Source: an uncultured Kordia sp.
GTDB taxonomy: Bacteria > Bacteroidota > Bacteroidia > Flavobacteriales > Flavobacteriaceae
Length of the DNA stretch: 64,000 nucleotides
Assembly: GCF_947496985.1 (NCBI RefSeq)
Contig: NZ_CANMEZ010000013.1
Location: forward strand, 1 to 64,000
Direction: 5' to 3'
Shown piece after piece: positions 28,176-35,148 of this stretch (positions are counted from its first letter, which is position 1; every line of letters starts with the position of its first letter). Below the pieces are notes generated by a model, which made no database searches, was not told where the DNA came from, and saw only the letters and a program-made list of their open reading frames with translations. The translations under genes were made by a program, and so were the position numbers.

Positions 28176-29352
28176 CTTGAAATATGGCTCTATATGACGA
28201 AGAATTTATAAATGTTTTAAACTCTTTAAGATCAAGAGTCATATCTTCTTCTGCAAAAGAAAACTTTTCATACATTCTAGTAAGAACTTCAAGCGCTTTT
28301 TCGGTTTCTTTTAATTGTAGTAAAGAGTATAATTTATCAAAATACGCATCAAAAAAATTGGGCATTTCTTTAATTGTTTTATCAAAATGAGGAATCGCTT
28401 CTTCCAAGTTTTCGTTACTAATATGGGTAATTCCAATGTAATAATCAAAAATAGGATCTTCGCCAACGTATTGTTTCAATGAGTTTATACGAGTTTCAAT
28501 TATTTCCGATTTTCCAAAGTAAACACTTTCTATAAAGTAAAGATAAGCATGTAGTTTTTCATCATCTGGCGTTGCATTTATAAGTTTATTGATAACAGTT
28601 TGTAATTTTTCGTCACTGTTGTGAGTAGCAGCAATAAGTAAATATTGAAAATACAAAGCATCATGATATTTAGCAGGAATTGCAGTTAATACTTCATACG
28701 AGCGTTCATGATCTCCATTTTCATTGTAATACCTAATTTTATTATACGTTTCAATATTAGATAGGTATTGTTGATCCAAATCAACAGTTTTATAGTATAT
28801 ATTAGCAATATTTTTCGACATGGTTACACCAGAGAAATAATAATAAGAATCATTCAGTACAGGTTCATCGTCTTTGATGCCTACAGTAAAATCTATAAAA
28901 TAAATCATATAACCATCATATATTCTATATACAAAGTGAGGAATTCCTTCTTTCTTATAAAAACGCGTAAATCTAAAATCACCAATCGGACGAATTTGCT
29001 CAACGATAATGCTACCAAACTTCATCATGGGACTTAACATTTCTGAGACTTTTCGTTTGTAAAAACTTTCGCGCAATTCTTTATCTGAAAAGCTTAAAAA
29101 TGATTTTGTATTTACTTTATTATCAAAAAAATCAGGATTATAATCAATGATAGAAGTTTCTAATTTTTTGGCAAATTCTAGATAGTCGTTATTTGAAAAC
29201 TGATTATAAAACACTGTGTTTTCTTCAATTTCTTGCTGTTTTTTATAGGCTTTTCGAAAATAAATACAACTAAATAGAACAATACCGATTCCGGCTATTA
29301 CGCTTATATACTGTAGAAAACTTTTTTTACTGATTTCATTTTCAGAATTCAT
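28165..29352 (-). CDS. Membrane-anchored TPR protein
   Basis: 395 residues. One membrane helix near the N terminus (about 12-29, FLQYISVIAGIGIVLFSCIYF), then a mixed domain with YRIYDGYMIYFIDFTVG, then helical repeats from about 200 on (YNENGDHERSYEVLTAIPAKY, YDYYIGITHISNENLEEAIPHF) that read as TPRs. I give no specific role; such proteins often scaffold envelope complexes. The stop overlaps the start of the alkB remnant. Confidence 0.8.
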   Translation of the reverse strand: MNSENEISKKSFLQYISVIAGIGIVLFSCIYFRKAYKKQQEIEENTVFYNQFSNNDYLEFAKKLETSIIDYNPDFFDNKVNTKSFLSFSDKELRESFYKRKVSEMLSPMMKFGSIIVEQIRPIGDFRFTRFYKKEGIPHFVYRIYDGYMIYFIDFTVGIKDDEPVLNDSYYYFSGVTMSKNIANIYYKTVDLDQQYLSNIETYNKIRYYNENGDHERSYEVLTAIPAKYHDALYFQYLLIAATHNSDEKLQTVINKLINATPDDEKLHAYLYFIESVYFGKSEIIETRINSLKQYVGEDPIFDYYIGITHISNENLEEAIPHFDKTIKEMPNFFDAYFDKLYSLLQLKETEKALEVLTRMYEKFSFAEEDMTLDLKEFKTFINSSSYRAIFQDAE

Positions 29353-29396
29353 ATTGTAATAAATGTGTAAGTTTGTAGAAAGATGTACATTTTGTT

Positions 29397-30071
29397 ATGC
29401 CAAAGATCATAAATATACTACTAATTCTTGTAAGCTCACTAACAATTAATTGTGCCTCGAAACTTCCCCAAGGTTTTGTATATGTGGCAGATGAAATTCC
29501 TAGTATAGAACTGGAAATGCGCTATTTTGGAACTAATAACTTTGTCGGCGCAAAAGTTGATGGCTATGAAGCTGAAAAATGTATTTTATCAATAGCAGCA
29601 ACAAATGCTTTGCGTAAAGTTCAAGAAGAATTACGTACAAAAGGACTAGGTATTAAAATATATGATGCATACAGACCACAACGTGCAGTAGATCACTTTC
29701 GTAGATGGGCACGAAACTTAAAAGATACCCTAAACAAGCAACAGTTTTATCCTGATGTAGCCAAAAAAGATTTATTCAAATTAGAGTACATAGCAACCAA
29801 ATCACGTCATAGTAGTGGAAGTACAGTTGATATTACTATCATTGATCTTACCACAAAAGAAGAACTTGATATGGGAAGTTCCTATGATTTCTTTGGGAAA
29901 ATTTCATGGGTAAATTATAAAGGACTTACTGCAAAACAACTCGAAAATCGTCAATTATTACAACGTATGATGCTAAAACATGGTTTTCGAAACTATCCTC
30001 AAGAATGGTGGCATTTTACACTTCGTGGAGAACCATTTAAAAATCAGTATTTCGATTTTCCAATTCAATAA
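29397..30071 (+). CDS. D-alanyl-D-alanine dipeptidase, VanX/DdpX-type M15D lipoprotein
   Basis: 224 residues. Lipoprotein-like start (TINCASK, Cys20). YDAYRPQRAVDHF, then SRHSSGSTVDITII (SxHxxGxxxD zinc motif) and QEWWHFTLRGEPF (catalytic Glu and second zinc His) are the M15D set. The family hydrolyses D-Ala-D-Ala in the periplasm; in organisms without vancomycin genes it serves peptidoglycan recycling or nutrition. No vanH/vanA is near. Confidence 0.92.
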   Translation: MPKIINILLILVSSLTINCASKLPQGFVYVADEIPSIELEMRYFGTNNFVGAKVDGYEAEKCILSIAATNALRKVQEELRTKGLGIKIYDAYRPQRAVDHFRRWARNLKDTLNKQQFYPDVAKKDLFKLEYIATKSRHSSGSTVDITIIDLTTKEELDMGSSYDFFGKISWVNYKGLTAKQLENRQLLQRMMLKHGFRNYPQEWWHFTLRGEPFKNQYFDFPIQ

Positions 30072-30205
30072 TTTACATTTTATAATTCTATTAAAATAAT
30101 CAAGATTATAACAACCTCTAATTTATAAACTGAAGGTTGTAAGCTTTGTTTAACAGGTTTTTACACTATAATTTCATGCTATTATTAATCTTAAATATAA
30201 TACGT

Positions 30206-30403
30206 ATGTTAAAGAAAATTTCAAGCATCAAAGATGTAGAAGTATTGAACAAAAAAGAACAAAATAGTATTCATGGAGGAAAAAGAAGATGCGGGTTTAA
30301 TGGATATTGTGGAGCAGGAAATTGTTGTAATACAGCAGGTTGGTGTCAGGCAATTGGATCACATGGAAGCACAGGATATTTGTGTGATGGTGATCTTATC
30401 TAG
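30206..30403 (+). CDS. Double-glycine leader peptide with hevein-like cysteine core
   Basis: 65 residues from ATG 30206; an upstream ATG at 30146 would add a hydrophobic stretch unlike the related leader at 31580. Leader MLKKISSIKDVEVLNKKEQN ends IHGG at 22-25. The 40-residue core has six Cys: C29, C35, C40, C41, C47, C60. The pattern C-x4-CC-x5-C with Gly-Trp before the Cys (GNCC...GWC) and a late YLC matches the chitin-binding type 1 (hevein) spacing, apart from a longer last gap. By leader type it should be exported by a peptidase-containing ABC transporter cutting after GG, perhaps as a disulfide-bonded peptide. Chitin binding is inference. Confidence 0.75.
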   Translation: MLKKISSIKDVEVLNKKEQNSIHGGKRRCGFNGYCGAGNCCNTAGWCQAIGSHGSTGYLCDGDLI

Positions 30404-30413
30404 AAAATGATGG

Positions 30414-30437
30414 AAGCGAGTCAAAGCTCGCTTTTTT
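30414..30437 (+). terminator. Terminator after the 30206 precursor
   Basis: AGCGAG / CTCGCT hairpin and T run, 10 bases after the stop. Confidence 0.85.
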
Positions 30438-30531
30438 AATACTTACATTTCATAAATACAAAGAAAAGAACTTTTTTTTTCGTGCGAAAGCTATATAACT
30501 TCAAATTCAGTTTAACTAAAATCTTATAATC

Positions 30532-30771
30532 ATGAAAAAAAAGAGTTTAAAAAGTTTACGCTTAAACAAAAAATCAATTTCCAATCTCCACAGTACATCT
30601 GGAGGAATGGTTCCGCCACCACCGCCAACATTAGATAAAACATGTCAAGGACCTCCAGGACATGCCGTTTGTCCTGCTGATACAAGAGATGTGAGAGCTT
30701 GTGTTACCAGTCCGCTCATAGATTGTACGGTCACATTGGTTGATTGTGAAACACTGGCAAGATTTTGCTAA
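30532..30771 (+). CDS. Class I lanthipeptide-type precursor, proline-rich, 79 aa
   Basis: Leader MKKKSLKSLRLNKKSISNL, GG at 24-25. The core opens with five prolines (VPPPPPT) and carries six Cys (38, 47, 57, 65, 72, 79). The stretch CVTSPLIDC (57-65) is matched by CITSRLVDC in the precursor at 59679. The leader fits the Bacteroidota class I lanthipeptide-type family. Lies between two terminators, so it is its own transcript. No lanB/lanC-like gene in the window. Confidence 0.82.
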   Translation: MKKKSLKSLRLNKKSISNLHSTSGGMVPPPPPTLDKTCQGPPGHAVCPADTRDVRACVTSPLIDCTVTLVDCETLARFC

Positions 30772-30778
30772 TAGATTA

Positions 30779-30804
30779 AAAACGGACTTCGGTTCGTTTT
30801 TTTA
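30779..30804 (+). terminator. Terminator after the 30532 precursor
   Basis: ACGGAC / GTTCGT arms (one wobble) around TTCG, then seven T; same design as the one at 32093. Confidence 0.8.
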
Positions 30805-31077
30805 TGTGTAAAAAATAAAATTTGAATCTTTTTTAAAAAGAATGGGTAATGAATTTTTGAAATCTACCCAAGTAGATATAATTGTAAGATATGTATGAAA
30901 TAAAGAATGAAACAAGAGTTAGTGTTTGAGTAAAATTTAATGTAACCTTTTCTTTAAGTCGATCAAAAAAATATCATATATGTTACGCAATTTAGAATAA
31001 TCTCATGATTTCAATAAAGTGAAAAGTATCAATATTGAGGACTACAATAAGGGGGATTTTAGTTTTTAAATATTGAT
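30805..31077. other. Gene-free stretch, possible untranslated RNA
   Basis: No open frame; it contains the 16-mer ATATATGTTACGCAAT (near 30977), repeated near 40268, and leads straight into a strong terminator. A short transcript could start near there; support is weak. Confidence 0.3.
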
Positions 31078-31110
31078 AAAAGGGCAAACATTAGTTTGCC
31101 CTTTTTTTTA
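31078..31110 (+). terminator. Strong terminator with no gene before it
   Basis: AAAGGGCAAAC / GTTTGCCCTTT with a 4-base loop and eight T. No coding region precedes it for about 300 bases. Confidence 0.85.
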
Positions 31111-31140
31111 TCTTATTGGTTATTAACCATAAAAAAAAAT

Positions 31141-31308
31141 ATGATCAATTCATTAAAAAGATTTTAAATTAAAACAGCGAAGCAAATTTTAGGAGAAGAA
31201 CAAGATGTGTAAATTAAGATTCATGAAATTACAGCAAAAGTGACTGTCAATATAGCAAAAATGACAGACAAAGCAATGAATGCCATTATACAATATATTT
31301 CTTCATAA
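31141..31308 (+). pseudogene. Short degraded frame with two in-frame stops
   Basis: Starting at ATG 31141 one frame reads MINSLKRF, TAA, IKTAKQILGEEQDV, TAA, IKIHEITAKVTVNIAKMTDK and on to TAA at 31306. The composition looks protein-like and all in one frame, so this may be a small gene killed by two stops. No relative recognised; it may also be chance. Confidence 0.35.
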
Positions 31309-31382
31309 AGTTAAGTACGGTCTTCCCGTAAATGATTGAAAGTAACATTTTTTACATTAGTATAGAATCAAAAACCAGAATC

Positions 31383-31529
31383 ATGAAAAAAAAGAATTTT
31401 CAATTGTTAACGATTAACAAAAAAGTTATTTCAACCTTCAGTAGTAAAGAAATAAAAGGAGGAACAGCAGCACCAGGGAAAAGCGGACCAATAACACGTT
31501 GTAATTTTTCTAATTGTGTGTGTTTGTAA
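31383..31529 (+). CDS. Class I lanthipeptide-type precursor, 48 aa
   Basis: Start at ATG 31383, since the upstream extension (from 31332) is not leader-like. Leader MKKKNFQLLTINKKVISTF, EIKGG ending at 27. The 21-residue core TAAPGKSGPI... ends with C40-x4-C45-x1-C47 and has two Ser and two Thr. One of the shortest cores of the set. Followed by the 31580 precursor, 50 bases on. Confidence 0.8.
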   Translation: MKKKNFQLLTINKKVISTFSSKEIKGGTAAPGKSGPITRCNFSNCVCL

Positions 31530-31579
31530 TTTATGTGCAAACTATAACTAATTATATATTAACCTAAAACCAATATAGT

Positions 31580-31762
31580 ATGTTAAAAAACATTTCAGTA
31601 TTAGAAGGCGTTCGCTTATTAAAGAAAGCAAATCAAAAAAATATTCATGGAGGACTTAGTCCAGGATGCCCAGTACAACACAACACCGGATGTTTTTCGG
31701 GACCTTTTTATTGTAATATTCACAATTTGCCCATTTGTAGTCCGCTAGATTCAAATCATTAA
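31580..31762 (+). CDS. Double-glycine leader peptide precursor, 60 aa
   Basis: Leader MLKNISVLEGVRLLKKANQ, IHGG at 22-25, the same class as the 30206 gene. The core has four Cys with regular spacing C30-x7-C38-x6-C45-x7-C53. No Cys doublet or hevein pattern. Presumably cut after GG and exported; function unknown. Confidence 0.78.
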   Translation: MLKNISVLEGVRLLKKANQKNIHGGLSPGCPVQHNTGCFSGPFYCNIHNLPICSPLDSNH

Positions 31763-31773
31763 GAAAATAATGA

Positions 31774-31803
31774 GAAAGACGAGTTTTTGACTCGTCTTTT
31801 TTG
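31774..31803 (+). terminator. Terminator after the 31580 precursor
   Basis: AAAGACGAGT / ACTCGTCTTT with a 5-base loop and T run. Confidence 0.88.
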
Positions 31804-31907
31804 ATTTTAAGAATATGTGATGTTTTATAAAGTATCAAAAACTTTTCTTTTTTCTCATAGATAAATATTGTCATTTGCAATATTATTAATTTTTAAAACA
31901 TAGTAAA

Positions 31908-32084
31908 ATGAAAAAAAGAAACCTTAGTAAAATAGTCTTAAGTAAGGCAATTGTGGGAAGACTTTATGGAGGAATTACCGATGATGATGAAGATGACAGT
32001 TCTCCTCCAAAACGAAAGGACGATAATTGTAATTGTGCAAATAATCATACTAGGGGTTGTCCTTCGTGGAATATCGCTTGTTAA
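31908..32084 (+). CDS. Lanthipeptide-type precursor with acidic core, 58 aa
   Basis: Short frame ATG 31908 to TAA 32082-32084. The leader is shorter than in its neighbours (MKKRNLSKIVLSKAIVGRL, YGG ending at 22) but keeps the basic start and the LxLSKxxI core. The mature part begins with an acidic block (ITDDDEDDSS), then PPKRKDD, then four Cys: C41-x1-C43-x7-C51-x6-C58, the last residue. Own terminator 10 bases after the stop. Confidence 0.75.
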   Translation: MKKRNLSKIVLSKAIVGRLYGGITDDDEDDSSPPKRKDDNCNCANNHTRGCPSWNIAC

Positions 32085-32092
32085 TATAAATA

Positions 32093-32118
32093 AAAGACGG
32101 ACTTCAGTTCGTTTTTTT
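32093..32118 (+). terminator. Terminator after the 31908 precursor
   Basis: ACGGAC / GTTCGT around TTCA, T run; its end touches the stop codon of the convergent RluA gene. Confidence 0.8.
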
Positions 32119-33004
32119 ATTGATTAAACTTTAGAAAACGCCTTTCTTCACGTTCTAAAATACTTTTATATTTGTTGGGTAGCGTACTAGAAAACGAAAC
32201 TTTCTCCATCGTTTTTGGATGCGTAAACTGAATAGCGGTTGCACATAAAAATAATCCTTTTTTATAATTTTCTTCAGGATTTCCATGAAGTTGGTCACCT
32301 GCAATTGGATGATTGATACTTGCCAAATGAATTCGTAATTGGTGTGTTCTTCCTGTTTTTGGAACTAACTTTACATGTGAAAGAAATTCATTTTGTAACG
32401 AAGGAACTGTTTGTATCGTTTCATATATGGTGAACGCGTCTTTTTCGGCTACAGCCGAATGAATTTCACCTTTTAATTCAGTTTTGCCTAATACAATTGC
32501 CTGATATTCCTTAGAAATTTGTTGTTGTTCAAATTGTTTGTACAAATGAATTTGAGCACTTTTTGTTTTGGCAATAATTAAAATTCCCGAAGTTGGATTG
32601 TCCAATCGATGTAGAGGTTTGGGAAACTGTAACGCATCATTTGCTTCAGAACGTTTCAGATTATGCGGTAATGCATTTTCAATGGTTTTGAAATAATTTC
32701 CATTGGTAGGAAATCCAGCAGGTTTGTTGATAATAGCAATATCGTCATCTTCAAAAATGACAGGAATTTCTAGTTTAAATATTTTTTTCACAACTGTTTT
32801 TTCTTCAAAAACTTCAATAATATCGTTTGTGTTGAGGTATGTTGCCGTTGTGGCAATTCTTCCATTTACATAGATTAACTTCTTTTTGAGTACTTTTTTA
32901 AGCGCACTCTTACTTAAAATGCTTTTAAAAATAGGAACTTCATATTCTTGAATTCGAACAGGAGAATCTAGTTTAGGGACAATATGTGTTTCGAGGAGTT
33001 TCAA
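32117..33004 (-). CDS. RluA-family pseudouridine synthase
   Basis: 295 residues. S4-like N-terminal region (SALKKVLKKKLIYVNGRIATTAT), then the catalytic HRLDNPTSGILIIAKTK, where the Asp after HRL is the nucleophile, and GRTHQLRIHLASINHPIAGD near the end. It converts specific uridines of rRNA or tRNA to pseudouridine; which site is not predictable. The start is TTG at 33004: no ATG is available upstream in frame and KLLETHIVP is the usual N-terminal stretch. Confidence 0.92.
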   Translation of the reverse strand: MKLLETHIVPKLDSPVRIQEYEVPIFKSILSKSALKKVLKKKLIYVNGRIATTATYLNTNDIIEVFEEKTVVKKIFKLEIPVIFEDDDIAIINKPAGFPTNGNYFKTIENALPHNLKRSEANDALQFPKPLHRLDNPTSGILIIAKTKSAQIHLYKQFEQQQISKEYQAIVLGKTELKGEIHSAVAEKDAFTIYETIQTVPSLQNEFLSHVKLVPKTGRTHQLRIHLASINHPIAGDQLHGNPEENYKKGLFLCATAIQFTHPKTMEKVSFSSTLPNKYKSILEREERRFLKFNQ

Positions 33005-33124
33005 AGAGTTTAGTTTTGGTAAAAATAAAAAGATCTTATTAAATAACAGTAGTTTGCCAATACATCTACATTAAATCATTACTTTACATTAAAAATAGTT
33101 AAAATCTTACAAAACTTACGTGTT

Positions 33125-33140
33125 TTATGGGTTCCCATAA
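33125..33140. promoter_or_regulatory. Short inverted repeat upstream of a lipoprotein gene
   Basis: TTATGGG and CCCATAA arms around TT, about 50 bases before the ATG at 33191. Candidate operator; no partner regulator known. Confidence 0.25.
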
Positions 33141-33190
33141 GGATACTGTTTTCTTTTTACATATGTTTGCTTAGAATTAAATGACCAATC

Positions 33191-33610
33191 ATGAAAAAAA
33201 GAATATTTGCACTAGTATTGACATGTGCTTTACTAACCATTTCTTGTTCTTCGGATGACTTAACCATTGAAGAAATGACACTTAGCAAAGCTGAACAATA
33301 CGCAATTGTAAAACTAGTTTCTACAAACTTGTCCGTTGGTAAAAGTGCTCCTGTGGTTATCAGTTCTGTAAAGTTAAAGAAAATAGAAGATAGTTACTAT
33401 TTGTCTTCGTACCATGGAGATAAAATCACAACCACGTTATTAAAAATAGAAGGAGATACAACTTTAAAATATGCAGGAATTTCGTGTACTTCAAAAGCTT
33501 GTTCCACTACGGATGGTTGTGTACCAGATAAAGATGGAAAAAAATGTGCAAAATGTCCATGGGCTGGCGATTGTACAAAAACGGTAACTTCTGATATTAT
33601 TCAAGAATAG
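33191..33610 (+). CDS. Lipoprotein with cysteine-rich tail
   Basis: 139 residues with a lipobox (LLTISCSSD, Cys19). The last 45 residues hold six Cys (SCTSKACSTTDGC, then KKCAKCPWAGDC), suggesting disulfides or a metal site. I know no function. It lies 1.1 kb from the precursor cluster, with the RluA gene between. A terminator follows. Confidence 0.75.
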   Translation: MKKRIFALVLTCALLTISCSSDDLTIEEMTLSKAEQYAIVKLVSTNLSVGKSAPVVISSVKLKKIEDSYYLSSYHGDKITTTLLKIEGDTTLKYAGISCTSKACSTTDGCVPDKDGKKCAKCPWAGDCTKTVTSDIIQE

Positions 33611-33631
33611 AAAACAATCAAATTTTAATAT

Positions 33632-33674
33632 AAAAAACCACAAATTTTATCTTTTTTTAATTTGTGGTTTTTTT
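33632..33674. terminator. Bidirectional terminator
   Basis: AACCACAAATT / AATTTGTGGTT with A and T runs on either side, between convergent genes ending at 33610 and 33679. Confidence 0.88.
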
Positions 33675-33678
33675 AGTA

Positions 33679-35040
33679 TTACTCGTCAGTTTCTATACCT
33701 TTTGATTGATTGATATTACTTTTGAAAACAACGCTTCTTTGTTTTCCATCTGTGAAAATGTATTCCGCAAAACTGTCTTCAAAGAAGAAACGATTCTGCG
33801 AAAGCGGGAAAATTTTAAAAGCAGCATTGCTACCAACACGCTTGCTGTACAATTGATTGTCTTTAAGTGTTATATGTCGGACAACATCGCCTTCAAACTT
33901 GTAAGCGCCAACCCATTTTTTCAATTGTTTGTTAGTAAGTGTTACTATTTTTGAAGCATCTGGATATGGTTTTCCAATAGCAACTGCAGCAATTTTATAT
34001 GCTGTTTCACTTGGAGAACGTGAACCATTATTTGTTAAAACAATGATGTAAGCATTTTTACTAGGAACGTAAATTCCATGTGTTGTATAGCCAAAAATTC
34101 CACCACCGTGTTCAATTACTGGCGTATCATTAATACTATCATGCGACCAGCCATATCCGTAATTTATTTTAGAACCATTGTTAAGCGTATAATTTGTAAA
34201 CGCTTTGGCTAAACTTTCTTTAGAAATTAAAACGTGATTGCGAATCGCTTTTTGCCATGTATATAAATCATCTACTGTAGACATAATGGAACCAGCTGCA
34301 TACGGAATATTCATGCTGATGTAATCTGCATTTACAAAGCCTTTTTCTCGTTCTTGATAACCAGAAGCTCTATTTTTAATAATTTTTGATTTACTACCAT
34401 AATAGGAATTGTTCATGTTTAGCTTGTCAAAAATTCTTTTCTGAATAAAATCTTCATATGCCATTCCACTTAGTTTTTCAATGATGTATCCTAATATTAC
34501 ATAGCCAGAATTGTTGTACCTGTACTCATCACTAGGTTTGAAATCCATAGGCTCGTTTTTGAAAGCATCAATGAGTTCAGTAGGAGAGAGGTCTTTTTTT
34601 GCAAAATCACGTAAAGCAGGAATAGAAGTATAACTTTTAATTCCTGAAGTATGCGTTAAAAGATGATGCACAGTAATGGTGTTTCCTTTGGTTGGATAAT
34701 CAGGAATGAATTTAGTGATTTCATCATCTAGCGAAAGCTTTCCTTCTTCTAACAGCATTAAAATACCAACGGAAGTAAATTGCTTTGTAATGGAACCAAT
34801 TTCAAAGACATTTTCAGAAACCATATCAACATTTAATTCAAGATTTGATTTCCCAAAGGCCTTTCTATATAAAACGTTTCCATCTTTTGCGACTAAAACT
34901 GAGATGCCAGCTTCAAAATTTTTGTATTGATCGTTTACTATTTGATCAATTGTATTTTCCATGTTTTGTGCAAACTGAACAGCTGGAATTGACACAAAGA
35001 ACAGTAGAAGCCATAGCTTCCAATTTAAGAATGTTTTCAT
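33679..35040 (-). CDS. Serine hydrolase, beta-lactamase/class C-like
   Basis: About 453 residues from ATG 35040 (MKTFLNWKLWLLLFF), which gives a proper signal peptide ending near QFAQ; a longer frame would run into the htpG terminator. Motifs of the class C / D-Ala carboxypeptidase fold: SITK (catalytic Ser, Lys), YRYNNSGY (YxN-type), and EHGGG near the C-terminal end of the fold. A small strand-rich C-terminal domain follows. In this very broad family activity ranges from esterase to peptidase; beta-lactam resistance should not be assumed. Confidence 0.9.
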   Translation of the reverse strand: MKTFLNWKLWLLLFFVSIPAVQFAQNMENTIDQIVNDQYKNFEAGISVLVAKDGNVLYRKAFGKSNLELNVDMVSENVFEIGSITKQFTSVGILMLLEEGKLSLDDEITKFIPDYPTKGNTITVHHLLTHTSGIKSYTSIPALRDFAKKDLSPTELIDAFKNEPMDFKPSDEYRYNNSGYVILGYIIEKLSGMAYEDFIQKRIFDKLNMNNSYYGSKSKIIKNRASGYQEREKGFVNADYISMNIPYAAGSIMSTVDDLYTWQKAIRNHVLISKESLAKAFTNYTLNNGSKINYGYGWSHDSINDTPVIEHGGGIFGYTTHGIYVPSKNAYIIVLTNNGSRSPSETAYKIAAVAIGKPYPDASKIVTLTNKQLKKWVGAYKFEGDVVRHITLKDNQLYSKRVGSNAAFKIFPLSQNRFFFEDSFAEYIFTDGKQRSVVFKSNINQSKGIETDE

Positions 35041-35094
35041 ATATATTATTTTTGATTGAATGCTTATTTGACGATTGACATACAATTTGGTTAC

Positions 35095-35124
35095 AAAAAA
35101 AAGCCTCTTCAATTGAAGAGGCCT
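35095..35124 (-). terminator. Terminator of htpG, minus strand
   Basis: GGCCTCTTC / GAAGAGGC with AATT loop; T run on the minus strand, about 25 bases past the htpG stop. Confidence 0.88.
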
Positions 35125-35148
35125 TAAAGTACGTATTAATTTTATTTT

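Noticed and set aside
30146-30205. Upstream extension of the hevein-like precursor
   Set aside because: The added hydrophobic stretch is absent from the related 31580 leader, which begins MLKN at the equivalent position.
33679-35112. Longer form of the serine hydrolase starting at 35112
   Set aside because: It would begin inside the htpG terminator and place 24 residues before a clear signal peptide.
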